Shown piece by piece: positions 24,219 to 32,406 of a DNA stretch of 37,052 nucleotides. Source of the DNA: Jeotgalibacillus marinus (GTDB taxonomy: Bacteria > Bacillota > Bacilli > Bacillales > Jeotgalibacillaceae); assembly GCF_040801915.1 (NCBI RefSeq), contig NZ_JBFMIA010000022.1, positions 1-37,052 on the forward strand. The letters run 5' to 3'. Under the pieces are notes generated by a model that was not told the DNA's origin, made no database searches, and saw nothing but the letters and a program-made list of their open reading frames with translations. The translations under genes and the position numbers were made by a program. Positions within the stretch are counted from its first letter, which is position 1; every line of letters begins with the position of its first letter.

Positions 24219-25052
24219 TCAACGAAGAGTAAAGTTCCCAGAAACAATATCTACATTGAGTTCATATTCCCCTGACCCTATCATTCCGATCATCTTACTG
24301 TTTGATTTCTCTTCATAGTTCACACCGTCTAGCTCCACATTCCCTAGCCCTACACTACTCTGATAATTGACCAATAAAGATGTCGGGCTTTCACCATACT
24401 CCACTGTCACATCACCAGTAGAAACATCAGCCATTATATTCCCGCTCGCTTCATCATTTTGAATCATAATATCTCCAGTTGAAGTCGACGCTGTAATATC
24501 ACCAATCACGTTTGTTACATAGATGTCTCTTGATGATGTCTGCAATAACGAATGTTCTGCCTCCATATCCTCAGCTGTTATTACTCCAGAGCTTACTGAT
24601 AAGGCAATTTGACGTGCATTTAAGCCTTTTGTGTCTATATCTCCAGATGAAGTGTGTACGTTCACCGTATCATAAACTTTTTCTGGCAAGTAAACCATAA
24701 CCGTTGGATCCACTATCCAAACCCCCATTTGAAAATAAAGATTCAAACGTTCAAATTTCACCTCTAGATTCTCTCCGTTTTCTTCTACATCTAGCTTAAA
24801 TTTGTCTTTTTGTCTTTCCGTTACTTTCCCCTTTACTTCTAAGATAATGTTATCGTCCTCAGATGGAAGCACTTGAACATCTGAAGATGAAAAGTGTATA
24901 TCTAGATTTCTTATTTCTTTATTATCAATGATCTGTTTTTCATGTAAGGGTACGGTTTTAAAAGGTGATCCTCCGTCTCCCTTTGTGAGAATAACTGATC
25001 CAATCACCCCAACGAACAGTAGAACGAGTAAACCAAAAACTAATTTTTTCAT
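24219..25052 (-). CDS. DUF4097-family anchored beta-repeat protein, second intact copy
   Basis: A 277-residue paralogue of the gene at 22428, same length, same anchor (MKKLVFGLLVLLFVGVIGSV) and the same C-terminus (SGNFTLR). The turns have drifted: several SSG motifs became STGDI, SSRDI or VSGNF, and SNHFFQIGF became LNLYFQMGV. ATG 25052 follows GAGGAGG; the longer frame upstream lacks a site. Unlike its paralogue it has no DUF1700 partner of its own. It probably arose by duplication and may have diverged in ligand or partner. Confidence 0.85.
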   Translation of the reverse strand: MKKLVFGLLVLLFVGVIGSVILTKGDGGSPFKTVPLHEKQIIDNKEIRNLDIHFSSSDVQVLPSEDDNIILEVKGKVTERQKDKFKLDVEENGENLEVKFERLNLYFQMGVWIVDPTVMVYLPEKVYDTVNVHTSSGDIDTKGLNARQIALSVSSGVITAEDMEAEHSLLQTSSRDIYVTNVIGDITASTSTGDIMIQNDEASGNIMADVSTGDVTVEYGESPTSLLVNYQSSVGLGNVELDGVNYEEKSNSKMIGMIGSGEYELNVDIVSGNFTLR

Positions 25053-25180
25053 GCATTTCCTCCTCAATAAATAAATAAATTGAATGCACATCTACACGAC
25101 TCCCTATTAATCAAATAGGAAGCACAATTCAGCCTGAATGTATGATAGTAACACCACTATCCGTACGCTCGATGTTGGGA

Positions 25181-25370
25181 TTCAACCAGTCCCTTATACA
25201 CTGAGTGGTGTGGAACCCATGCATACGATAAAAAAGGACAACTCCACTCACTGGTGAAGTCGCCCAAATGATGTTACCTTCATACAGAAGTTGTATGGAA
25301 TGGCATCATAAACGTGCATTTGAACAGTCCCTATCAATTCTATGTCGCTATCCAAGGATTGTTGCACGAG
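25181..25370. repeat. Degenerate dispersed repeat, copy B
   Basis: Pairs with copy A at 8208-8395. On the minus strand a 40-codon open stretch (LDSDIELIGTVQMHVYDAIP, then YNFCMKVTSFGRLHQ) stops at TGA, with related sequence continuing in another frame (SYAWVPHHSVYKGLVESQ). This suggests a decayed protein gene. No ribosome binding site or start codon is evident, and the parent family is not recognised. No other gene is seen in 25053-25633. Confidence 0.55.
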
Positions 25371-25633
25371 AAATTTTTTTTATTTTGATCACCTATTCTT
25401 GCTGGTAAGATATGTTCTTGCCTTTATTCTTCATTTTTCCCTTCGTATTCTTACTGGTCGCATATTACACTTTCCACGACTCGCACCACATCTGTGTACG
25501 ACTTCCTAGCAAAAACATTTTGAAGAAAAGAACCAATAATTAACTAATCATGTTAAAATATTAAGTATAGGCTGTACTTATAGGGGGGTCGGCTCACACT
25601 CCATTCCATTTTATAGGGAGGGAGGTGAGGTGT

Positions 25634-25717
25634 ATGACGATATTTGAAAGCTTTATGCTTATGATTAGCTTTTCAGCGTTAGTCGTGACAATATTGTCGT
25701 TTAACCATAAAAAATAG
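25634..25717 (+). CDS. Type I toxin, 27-aa membrane peptide (holin-like toxin family)
   Basis: A 27-residue peptide starting MTIFESFMLMISFSALVVTI, with one hydrophobic helix and the ending SFNHKK. It matches the short 'putative holin-like toxin' peptides of Bacillus (pattern M.....LMI.F..L...I...KK). ATG follows a very strong GGGAGGGAGGTGAGG. A plus-strand terminator lies 86 bp past the stop, and a convergent minus-strand RNA is predicted to overlap the 3' end, as in txpA/ratA and bsrG/SR4. Such peptides insert into the membrane when antitoxin RNA falls. Confidence 0.8.
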   Translation: MTIFESFMLMISFSALVVTILSFNHKK

Positions 25718-25854
25718 ACCCCCCTTAAGCTTGATCGGCAACTAGGGTGAGTCTATCCTATGTGAATCGAGCCAACCCCTCTTAGAGAGGTCAGTCTATA
25801 GCAAGACCGTAGGTGTGACAGCACCTATGGTCTTTGTTATTTTATCTGAATTAC
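25709..25854 (-). ncRNA. Predicted antisense antitoxin RNA
   Basis: A minus-strand transcript is inferred between an extended -10 (TGG-TATAAT, 25861-25866) and a hairpin AGACTCACCCT/AGGGGGGTCT (25754-25744 with 25725-25716) followed by ATTTTTT ending near 25709. It would be about 145 nt and complementary to the last codons and entire 3' region of the toxin mRNA, the usual design of Bacillus type I antitoxins. Start and end are predicted, not measured. Confidence 0.6.
25803..25834 (+). terminator. Toxin mRNA terminator
   Basis: AAGACC.TAGGTG pairs with CACCTA.GGTCTT around a short GTGACAG loop, followed by a T-rich stretch (TGTTATTTTAT). Its inverse on the minus strand would form the 5' hairpin of the antitoxin RNA. 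Confidence 0.8.
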
Positions 25855-25860
25855 ATCTGT

Positions 25861-25890
25861 ATTATACCATATATTTTATTTTTCAGAAAC
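25861..25890 (-). promoter_or_regulatory. Antitoxin promoter (extended -10)
   Basis: Reading the minus strand, TATAAT (25861-25866) is preceded by TGG, making a TGnTATAAT extended -10. A weak -35 (TTTCTG) lies 17 bp further upstream. It is directed towards the toxin gene. Confidence 0.6.
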
Positions 25891-26019
25891 TAATCATACA
25901 AATATTGTTCAAATCCTTCTCTCTGTTAATTGTTTTGTGTAATAATTTTATTATCTCAACTATACTACTTTCATTTTTGTACATACATGAACCAAATCAA
26001 ACGTTTGTTTAAAAAACTA

Positions 26020-26101
26020 CAAACGCTGATATAAAGCAATTTATTCTTGTCATATAATAAAAAATAGACCCATTAGCATGAGCGCCGAATGAGTCTATTC
26101 C
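26020..26101 (-). terminator. Terminator of hydroxy-acid operon, derived from a toxin/antitoxin relic
   Basis: On the minus strand AGACTCATT/AATGGGTCT (one mismatch) is followed by ATTTTTTATT about 50 bp after the SDR stop, so it probably ends the long operon. The same bases resemble the 3' end of the toxin unit 350 bp away: AAAAAATAGACC on one side and GAGTCTAT on the other, with different but still pairing inner stems. Upstream plus-strand bases (TATTCTTGTC...) also resemble the toxin's last codons. Confidence 0.65.
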
Positions 26102-26148
26102 CTACCCTCTATCTGTCTAACTCGCTATAACCCTATCAGGATGTTTCA

Positions 26149-26940
26149 TCACGATAGATTTTTAATCATCCCCCCATCAACTAAAATTGCTTGTCCTGTG
26201 ATGTATGTATTCGCTGATGAGCAAAGGAAGACGACGATGTTTGCAAATTCTTTTGGTTGACCATAGCGTCCTAGTGGAATGGATTTTTCTGATGCTACTT
26301 TTACTTCTTCATAGGTAAGTCCTCGTTTGTTTGCAGCAATGTTGTCTAGTTCAGCTACTCGATCCGTTGAAATTCTACCTGGCCCGATGGTGTTGATCAG
26401 GATATTGTCCTGAGCTAGCTCCTGAGATAAACTTTTTGATAAACCTAGAATCCCTGCACGGAAGGTGTTTGATAGGATCAGTCCATCAATTGGCTGTTTA
26501 ATTGATGACGAGGCAAAGTTAAGAATATGCCCGCTTCCTTGCTTTCTCATATGCGGGAGTACTTCTCGAATGGCTCTCACAAAACTTAAGAGATTTAACT
26601 CAAACGCTTGCAGCCAGTTGGCATCTTCATGTGAATCAAAACCACCAGCTGGAGGACCACCAGCATTGTTAATGAGGACATCGACTGAACCATATAATTT
26701 AACTGTTTGATCCACGAGTGATTTAATGTCTTCAGCCTTTGTAATATCACACACCTGATAGTTAACCTCTGCACCCGTCTCTTCTTTGACTTCCATTGCT
26801 GCATGAGCTAATTGTTCAGCATTTCGACTCGATAGCATGATACGCGCGCCTTCACAAGCAAATTGACGTGCTGTTGCTTTCCCCAATCCTTTACTTGAAG
26901 CAAGAATTAACACTGATTTCCCTTTGAGTCCTAAGTCCAT
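26149..26940 (-). CDS. SDR-family oxidoreductase with altered active site
   Basis: A 263-residue short-chain dehydrogenase/reductase. The cofactor loop is LILASSKGLGKATA (11-24) rather than TGxxxGIG, followed by the NNAG motif (91-94) and ending VDGG. The catalytic Ser region FASSSIKQP (142-150) is present, but where classical SDRs have YxxxK this protein has SNTFR (157-161), so the Tyr and Lys are replaced. This variant exists in an SDR subgroup of unclear chemistry. It is the last gene of the hydroxy-acid operon, 36 bp after lhgO, and is followed by a terminator. A role on the 2-oxo or hydroxy-acid product is inferred from position only. ATG follows AAGGGAG. Confidence 0.85.
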   Translation of the reverse strand: MDLGLKGKSVLILASSKGLGKATARQFACEGARIMLSSRNAEQLAHAAMEVKEETGAEVNYQVCDITKAEDIKSLVDQTVKLYGSVDVLINNAGGPPAGGFDSHEDANWLQAFELNLLSFVRAIREVLPHMRKQGSGHILNFASSSIKQPIDGLILSNTFRAGILGLSKSLSQELAQDNILINTIGPGRISTDRVAELDNIAANKRGLTYEEVKVASEKSIPLGRYGQPKEFANIVVFLCSSANTYITGQAILVDGGMIKNLS

Positions 26941-26976
26941 TTGTAACAGCTCCCTTATGTGTTTTATGTTTCACCT

Positions 26977-28164
26977 TTATATATGTGGAATTCTCTCTAC
27001 TACCCACTTTCCGATTTCCAATGACGCTGTTGCAGCAGGCGATGGGGCATTGCAGACGTGGATGCTTTTTGACCCATTGATGATGAAAAAATCGTCTACC
27101 AAACTTCCATCTTTCCTTAATCCTTGCGCTCTTACGCCAGCTGGACCTGGCACTAAGTCATTCGCTGTGATTTCTGGCATGAGAACTTGTGCACTTTGCA
27201 CGAATTTTGATTTGACAACTGATCGATAGATTTCACCCATGCCATCTTTCGGGTATTTCATAGCAAGTTTCCAAAACCCCGGGTACGTGACCATCTCGGA
27301 AAAATCTTTTAAATGAAAGTCAGCTTTCTTATAAGCTTCTCTTTTAAAAGCCGGAACTGCGTTAGGTCCAACATCGACCGCCCCATTAACCATTCGTGTA
27401 AAATGCACACCAAGGAACGGGAAATTTGGATTGGGCACAGGATAGATTAAGTTTTTCACGAGGTGTCTCTTGTCCTCTTTTAACATAAAGTACTCTCCAC
27501 GAAAGGGTACAATTTTCAAGTCCGTTAGATAGCCGGCCAGTTTCGCCATTCGATCACTGTGTAATCCTGCGCAGTTAATCATAAATTTACCTTTGAAGCT
27601 GTTATTCATTGTTTCGATCGTGACGTGATCAGGACCTTCATCAATGGCTTTTACTTCTGCACCATTTTCAATCACACCACCTTGCAGACGAATCAATTCA
27701 GCCATTTTCTCTGACACTTCTTTGTAGTCGATAATCCCAGCAGTGGGAACATGAATCGCTTCCAAGCCGTTGACGTGTGGTTCTTTTTCTTTTAGCTGTT
27801 GTTGAGTTAGCTTTTCAATGGGCAACCCATTTTCCAGCCCTCGCTTGTACAGATTCTCTAAATGGACGAGCTCTTCTTTCTTCGTTGCAACGATCACTTT
27901 GCCGCAAATATCGTGGCTGATTCCATGCTTATGTGCAAAGGCTCGCATGCTTTCACTTCCAGCTTTCGCGAATGTGGCTTTGAAGCTGCCAGGTTTATAG
28001 TAAATACCTGAATGAATCACACCACTGTTGTGACCTGTTTGGTGCTGAGCGAGCTTTTTTTCTTTTTCTAAGATCACTAGCTTAGCAGAAGGATGTTTCT
28101 CAAGGATGGACATCCCGACTGATAACCCGACAATCCCCCCACCAATAATCATATAATCGTACAT
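26977..28164 (-). CDS. lhgO: L-2-hydroxyglutarate oxidase-like FAD enzyme
   Basis: A 395-residue FAD-dependent (DAO-fold) oxidase that converts L-2-hydroxyglutarate or a similar L-hydroxy acid to the 2-oxo acid. The N-terminus MYDYMIIGGGIVGLSVGMSI is the dinucleotide-binding loop. The LhgO family motifs HNSGVIHSGIYYKPGS, the substrate-side segment FRGEYFMLK and the C-terminal GPAGVRAQ are clear. Start: ATG 28164 follows GAGGGG by 6 bp; the ATG at 28182 overlaps the glcF stop and has no site. It lies in one operon with glcD and glcF, so both D- and L-hydroxy acids could be oxidised. Confidence 0.9.
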   Translation of the reverse strand: MYDYMIIGGGIVGLSVGMSILEKHPSAKLVILEKEKKLAQHQTGHNSGVIHSGIYYKPGSFKATFAKAGSESMRAFAHKHGISHDICGKVIVATKKEELVHLENLYKRGLENGLPIEKLTQQQLKEKEPHVNGLEAIHVPTAGIIDYKEVSEKMAELIRLQGGVIENGAEVKAIDEGPDHVTIETMNNSFKGKFMINCAGLHSDRMAKLAGYLTDLKIVPFRGEYFMLKEDKRHLVKNLIYPVPNPNFPFLGVHFTRMVNGAVDVGPNAVPAFKREAYKKADFHLKDFSEMVTYPGFWKLAMKYPKDGMGEIYRSVVKSKFVQSAQVLMPEITANDLVPGPAGVRAQGLRKDGSLVDDFFIINGSKSIHVCNAPSPAATASLEIGKWVVERIPHI

Positions 28165-28181
28165 CTCAATCCCCTCATCCA

Positions 28182-29474
28182 TTAAGAAATTTCACATGCT
28201 TCAGCTAACACTTCGACTAAATGCATCACATACACTTTTGATTCAAGTCCTTCACGTTTAACCCCTAAACTCATTTGAAGATGACATCCTGGATTCGTAG
28301 TCACGATTAGATGGGGGTTCACTTCTTTGACCGTTTTCATTTTCATATCTAGAATCAACATGGATTCTTCGTGGTGAACGATGTTATAAATGCCCGCGGA
28401 ACCACAGCATAGATCTTGCTTATTCATTTGTGTAAATTCGATTCCCGGAATTTTTCTGATCAGCTCCAAAGGCTCGTTGACTATTTTTTGCACGTTTGTT
28501 AAATGACACGATGGCTGGTACGTCACACGCATGTGGAGCGGTTTTGTCATCGGCAGATCCATGCGTGCTAAAAGATAGCTAATATCCTTGTTTCTCTCTG
28601 CGAAGTTTTTCGCTCGTGCATGCCAAGGATCGTTTCCTTCAAATAAATGTGCGTATTCAACTAATGCGGCACCACATCCACCGATTGCATTAACAATGTA
28701 GTCGCAATCTAGTTGTTCAAATGCTTCAATGTTCTTCTTTGCCAACTCAATTGCCTTTTCTTTCTCCGCACTATGCTGATGTAAAGCTCCGCAGCATGTC
28801 TGCTCTTTTTGCACAACCACTTCACAGCCTGCTGCTTCTAAAAGCTTCATGCTTAAATCATTTACTCGAGCGAAAAACGTATCCATTATGCAACCCGTAA
28901 AAAATGCCACCCTCGTCTTCGTTTTCCTTGTAGGATCTTCTTGAACATTTATACGTGTCTCAGGAGGATAAATAGTCGGCGTTATTTGCTCCATTGCAGC
29001 AAGTGATGGAGACACCTTTTTGATCACACCTGATTTTCTTACTACTTGATCTGCTTTGGTTTGTTGATACAAACGTAGACCCGTACCAACCAACTTCAGT
29101 ATTTTTTTGTTTGGAAGCGTCTTTTTGAAAACGATGTGACGAACCATTTTCTCTGCTATTGATTGCTGTTTTTTACGATATTCACTTAATACATCTATCG
29201 TAGAATCGAGTATTTTTCCGTATTCTACATTAGTCGGACAAACCGTTTCACATGCTCGACATCCTAAACAATAATCAATCGGATTTTCCAACTCTTCCAA
29301 CTTAATTTTCCCTTCAGCTGCCAGTTTCACAAGCTGAATTCTTCCTCGTGGCGAGTGACTTTCTTTTCCAAAAGCCAAATACGTCGGACACGCTGGTAGG
29401 CAATACCCGCATTGAACGCAACTAAACGTTTCATCATATGCGAGCTTACCGCGTAATATCGTGCTATTAGTCAT
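28182..29474 (-). CDS. glcF: Glycolate oxidase iron-sulfur subunit GlcF
   Basis: A 430-residue iron-sulfur protein that takes electrons from the FAD subunit and passes them to the membrane quinone pool. It has two 4Fe-4S clusters: CVQCGYCLPACP (Cys19, 22, 25 and 29) and CLGCRACETVCP. Two CCG (DUF224) domains follow, with GC, CCGALH and CCGSAG motifs (heterodisulfide-reductase-like). Length and layout match GlcF of B. subtilis (YsfD) and E. coli. The start overlaps the glcD stop by 8 bp. With glcD it forms the glycolate / D-2-hydroxy-acid dehydrogenase. Confidence 0.94.
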   Translation of the reverse strand: MTNSTILRGKLAYDETFSCVQCGYCLPACPTYLAFGKESHSPRGRIQLVKLAAEGKIKLEELENPIDYCLGCRACETVCPTNVEYGKILDSTIDVLSEYRKKQQSIAEKMVRHIVFKKTLPNKKILKLVGTGLRLYQQTKADQVVRKSGVIKKVSPSLAAMEQITPTIYPPETRINVQEDPTRKTKTRVAFFTGCIMDTFFARVNDLSMKLLEAAGCEVVVQKEQTCCGALHQHSAEKEKAIELAKKNIEAFEQLDCDYIVNAIGGCGAALVEYAHLFEGNDPWHARAKNFAERNKDISYLLARMDLPMTKPLHMRVTYQPSCHLTNVQKIVNEPLELIRKIPGIEFTQMNKQDLCCGSAGIYNIVHHEESMLILDMKMKTVKEVNPHLIVTTNPGCHLQMSLGVKREGLESKVYVMHLVEVLAEACEIS

Positions 29475-30882
29475 GTCTCAACTCAAACCTTTGTCCTTTT
29501 GACGGGAAAATTTTACCCGGATTCAAGATATTTTTTGGATCCCACGCTTCTTTTATGCTTTTCATCATCGCAAGACCGTCCACACCTAGTTCCATTTCCA
29601 TAAAAGGTGATTTCATTGTGCCAATTCCGTGTTCGCCAGACAGTGTGCCGCCTAATTCAATCGCAGCGTTGAAGATTTCCTCGACCGCCATTTCCACGCG
29701 TCTCATTTCTTCCTGATCACGCTGGTCCGTAATAATATTGGGGTGAAGATTGCCATCACCCGCATGACCGAAAACGACTAAGTGAATATTGTATTTTTCT
29801 TTGATGGCTTTTAACCTTCTAAACATTTCAGGTATTTGACTCCTAGGTATAGTGGCATCTTCAGCTATTTTTGTTGGTTTTATCTTTACAATGGCAGGTG
29901 AAACAAGTTTTCTGGCTTGCCACAATTCAGCCTCTTCTTTTATATCTTGTGCGATTTGAACACTTCTTGCACCTACATCTATACAAACTGATTTCACTCG
30001 CAGCATTTCTTCTTCGATCGCGAGTGGATGCCCATCAAGTTCGATCAGCAAAATCGCTTCAACATCCACCGGTAATCCTAAAGATGCGTATTGTTCTACA
30101 GCGATGATCGAGCTTTGATCCATGATTTCCATTTTCGATGGCATGATGCCTGAACCTAGAACCTTTGATATCGCCTTCCCAGCATCAATGATTTCATCAA
30201 ACAACACCATGGCGGTCATGGACGCTTGGGGTTTTGGTATTAACCTTACGATCGCTTCAGTGATGATCGCGAGCGTGCCTTCAGAACCTACAATCAGTTT
30301 CGTAAGATCATAACCTGTGACATTCTTGATTGTTTGTCCACCCGTGCGCACGATTTTCCCCTCGGCTGTGACAATTTCCAGCCCTAGTACATAATCTTTC
30401 GTGACGCCGTATTTCAACCCACGAGGACCACCTGCATTTTCCGCTAAATTGCCACCGATCGTGGAAACATGAGCACTGCTTGGGTCCGGTGGGTACATCA
30501 GTCCACATTTATTTGCTGCATCATTTATATGCGCTGTGATCACACCAGGGGAAACGATAGCAATTAAATTTTCCTCATCAATCACAAGCTTTGTATCCCA
30601 TAATGAGAAATCCAATACGATGCCACCGTGTACTGGGAGTGGGCCACCACTTAAGCTCGTTCCCCTTCCTCTTGGATACAGCGGGATAAGATCGTCGTTT
30701 GCAATGCGAACAATGCTCGCGACTTCCTTAGATGATATCGGTTGACACACAACTTCAGGTTTATGTACACCAAAAGAGGCATCAAATGCATAGCTGTATA
30801 AATCTGCATCGCTTGTTAAACATCGCTTTGGATCCACTAATGCATTTTTAAGTTTCTCTAGGATGACTTCCGTCACTTTCAC
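29467..30882 (-). CDS. glcD: Glycolate oxidase FAD subunit GlcD
   Basis: A 471-residue FAD-linked dehydrogenase of the VAO/PCMH family, oxidising glycolate or other D-2-hydroxy acids. The FAD-binding domain carries LYPRGRGTSLSGG (about 94-106), PPDPSS, STIGGNLAENAGG and NVTGYDLTKLIVGSEGTL. The C-terminal FAD-oxidase domain has GHAGDGNLHPN and LGGTLSGEHGIGTMK (metal-binding His). It resembles B. subtilis YsfC, but D-lactate and D-2-hydroxyglutarate dehydrogenases look very similar. GTG start follows GGAGGTGA. Directly downstream of a GntR regulator (11 bp). Confidence 0.94.
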   Translation of the reverse strand: MKVTEVILEKLKNALVDPKRCLTSDADLYSYAFDASFGVHKPEVVCQPISSKEVASIVRIANDDLIPLYPRGRGTSLSGGPLPVHGGIVLDFSLWDTKLVIDEENLIAIVSPGVITAHINDAANKCGLMYPPDPSSAHVSTIGGNLAENAGGPRGLKYGVTKDYVLGLEIVTAEGKIVRTGGQTIKNVTGYDLTKLIVGSEGTLAIITEAIVRLIPKPQASMTAMVLFDEIIDAGKAISKVLGSGIMPSKMEIMDQSSIIAVEQYASLGLPVDVEAILLIELDGHPLAIEEEMLRVKSVCIDVGARSVQIAQDIKEEAELWQARKLVSPAIVKIKPTKIAEDATIPRSQIPEMFRRLKAIKEKYNIHLVVFGHAGDGNLHPNIITDQRDQEEMRRVEMAVEEIFNAAIELGGTLSGEHGIGTMKSPFMEMELGVDGLAMMKSIKEAWDPKNILNPGKIFPSKGQRFELRHD

Positions 30883-30893
30883 GACGTCACCTC

Positions 30894-31592
30894 CTATCCG
30901 TATTGATGTCGTACTTTAATAGAATGCAAGTGTTCCCACATAGCTTTTTTAGCAGACTCAGCATCGTGATTACGTATCGCTTCATATATTAAGCGATGTT
31001 CCTCAATTACCACTTTGACTTCTGTTGGTTGGAGCAACGTTTCCATTCGATTTTGACGGATAAAAAAGAACACTTTGTCAGAAATGACTGCCATCAAATC
31101 TGCCATTGCGGTGTTGTTCGCCCCAATTAAGATCGCTTTATGAAACGCGTAATCCTCTTCTATCGCCAGTTCACCGTTCAACTCTGCGTTCTTTAAGTTA
31201 TAAAAACATTTTTCTATCTCGACACGCTGCTTTGGTGTACTTCTCTTAGCCGCGTAGTATGCTGCTTCGCCCTCTATCGCTTGCCTTAACTCAATCAATT
31301 CAGACAAGTCGTGCTGTTTAGGGGCTAAAACAGCCAGCAAGTCTTGTTGAATGACTTTTTTTGTGTGACTTGCGAGAAATACGCCTACACCAGGTTTTAT
31401 CAAAACAATTCCGTTTGCCTCAAGTACAGAAATGGCCTCTTTTACCGTTGTTCGTGACACTTCTAGGAGATCTGCAATGGTTCGCTCAGATGGCAATTTA
31501 TCGCCAGGTTTTAACTTTTCTTTAGAGATAGAAGAGAAAATTTCATTGATCACTTCATGATATAACCTGCTTTTCTTCTTGATCGGTTTCAA
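30894..31592 (-). CDS. GntR-family regulator with FCD domain (1)
   Basis: A 232-residue FadR-subfamily transcription factor: winged HTH at about 8-75 (GDKLPSERTIADLLEVSRTTVKEAISVLEANG) and an FCD effector domain (about 90-220) with metal/ligand residues E..LRQ..E, the central H, and a C-terminal EH...YEAI..HD motif. Such proteins commonly repress hydroxy-acid genes (LldR, GlcC, LutR) until the acid binds. TTG start follows GGAGG by 9 bp. It sits between a sibling regulator and glcD, so it likely controls this operon. Confidence 0.9.
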   Translation of the reverse strand: MKPIKKKSRLYHEVINEIFSSISKEKLKPGDKLPSERTIADLLEVSRTTVKEAISVLEANGIVLIKPGVGVFLASHTKKVIQQDLLAVLAPKQHDLSELIELRQAIEGEAAYYAAKRSTPKQRVEIEKCFYNLKNAELNGELAIEEDYAFHKAILIGANNTAMADLMAVISDKVFFFIRQNRMETLLQPTEVKVVIEEHRLIYEAIRNHDAESAKKAMWEHLHSIKVRHQYG

Positions 31593-31621
31593 GTAGTAAG
31601 GCCTCCTCTCTTATGAGGTTC

Positions 31622-31636
31622 ACTGGTTGGTCCAGT
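31622..31636. promoter_or_regulatory. Candidate GntR operator
   Basis: A perfect inverted repeat ACTGG-TTGGT-CCAGT lies in the 93-bp gap between the two GntR genes. Similar TGGT/ACCA-type half-sites are usual for FadR-subfamily regulators. A promoter here would allow separate expression of the regulator and the glcDF genes. Role inferred. Confidence 0.4.
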
Positions 31637-31685
31637 TGGGATAAAAATGAAGAGAAGAAAAGGTCCTTCTCTGTCATTTCTTTAT

Positions 31686-32405
31686 TTAAAGCTCTATCGG
31701 TTTTACTCTCGTATCGCCTAATTTGATCCGAGCATTTGTGAGATGTCTTTTCATATGGAACGCAGCCGTTTCAGGATCCTTCAAATGAATGGCCTCATAA
31801 ATTGAAAGGTGCTCCTGAAATACCTGTTCCCGTATTCTTTTATGACCGACATTCTTTTTCAATGAAAAGGTTAACGCCTGCTTATAAAGCTCTCTTAAGT
31901 TACCAACCGTTTGGATAATAAATGAGTTTTTAGAAGCGTTAACAATTTCTTGGTGAAAAAGAAAGTCTGCTTCATCCCCAATCGTTTGTTCATCATTGAT
32001 CGTCTTTGAAAATTCATCCAGTGCCATTTTTATATTCGCCAAATCCTTTTTTGTATGTCGTGTAGCAGCTAAAGACACAGCGGCTGTTTCAACAATCGTT
32101 CGCATTTCAAGTAGGTCATAGACTTCCTCTACTGAGACCATTTCAAGCGTGGCGGAATCAAGCAGATTCACAAGTGATACTTCGTTTACGTAATTCCCAC
32201 CGCCTTGGCGACATTCCACCAGTCCACTAGCCACTAACACACTGATCGCTTCACGTACTGGTGCTCGACTCACCCCAAACATTTTGGCTAGTTCGTTTTC
32301 TGAAGGCAGCTTACTTTTGGATGGGAATATTTCATCTTGAATCATCTTTTTTAGTTGTATGAGAATTTGGTGTGAAAGTTTTGTCTTCTTCACTGGGATG
32401 ATCAA
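31686..32405 (-). CDS. GntR-family regulator with FCD domain (2)
   Basis: A 239-residue FadR-subfamily regulator: HTH at about 10-70 (SKSKLPSENELAKMFGVSRAPVREAISVLVASG) and an FCD domain from about 90 with ELL.MR..VE (here DLLEMRTIVETAAV), DF.FHQ.I (DFLFHQEIV) and the C-terminal HL.IYEAI motif. I prefer a TTG start at 32405, about 9 bp after GAGGCGGG and 1 bp after the permease TAA; a GTG at 32420 would overlap the permease gene. It is the second of two FCD regulators in one operon, which suggests control by two ligands or hetero-regulation. Confidence 0.88.
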   Translation of the reverse strand: MIIPVKKTKLSHQILIQLKKMIQDEIFPSKSKLPSENELAKMFGVSRAPVREAISVLVASGLVECRQGGGNYVNEVSLVNLLDSATLEMVSVEEVYDLLEMRTIVETAAVSLAATRHTKKDLANIKMALDEFSKTINDEQTIGDEADFLFHQEIVNASKNSFIIQTVGNLRELYKQALTFSLKKNVGHKRIREQVFQEHLSIYEAIHLKDPETAAFHMKRHLTNARIKLGDTRVKPIEL

Positions 32406-32406
32406 T

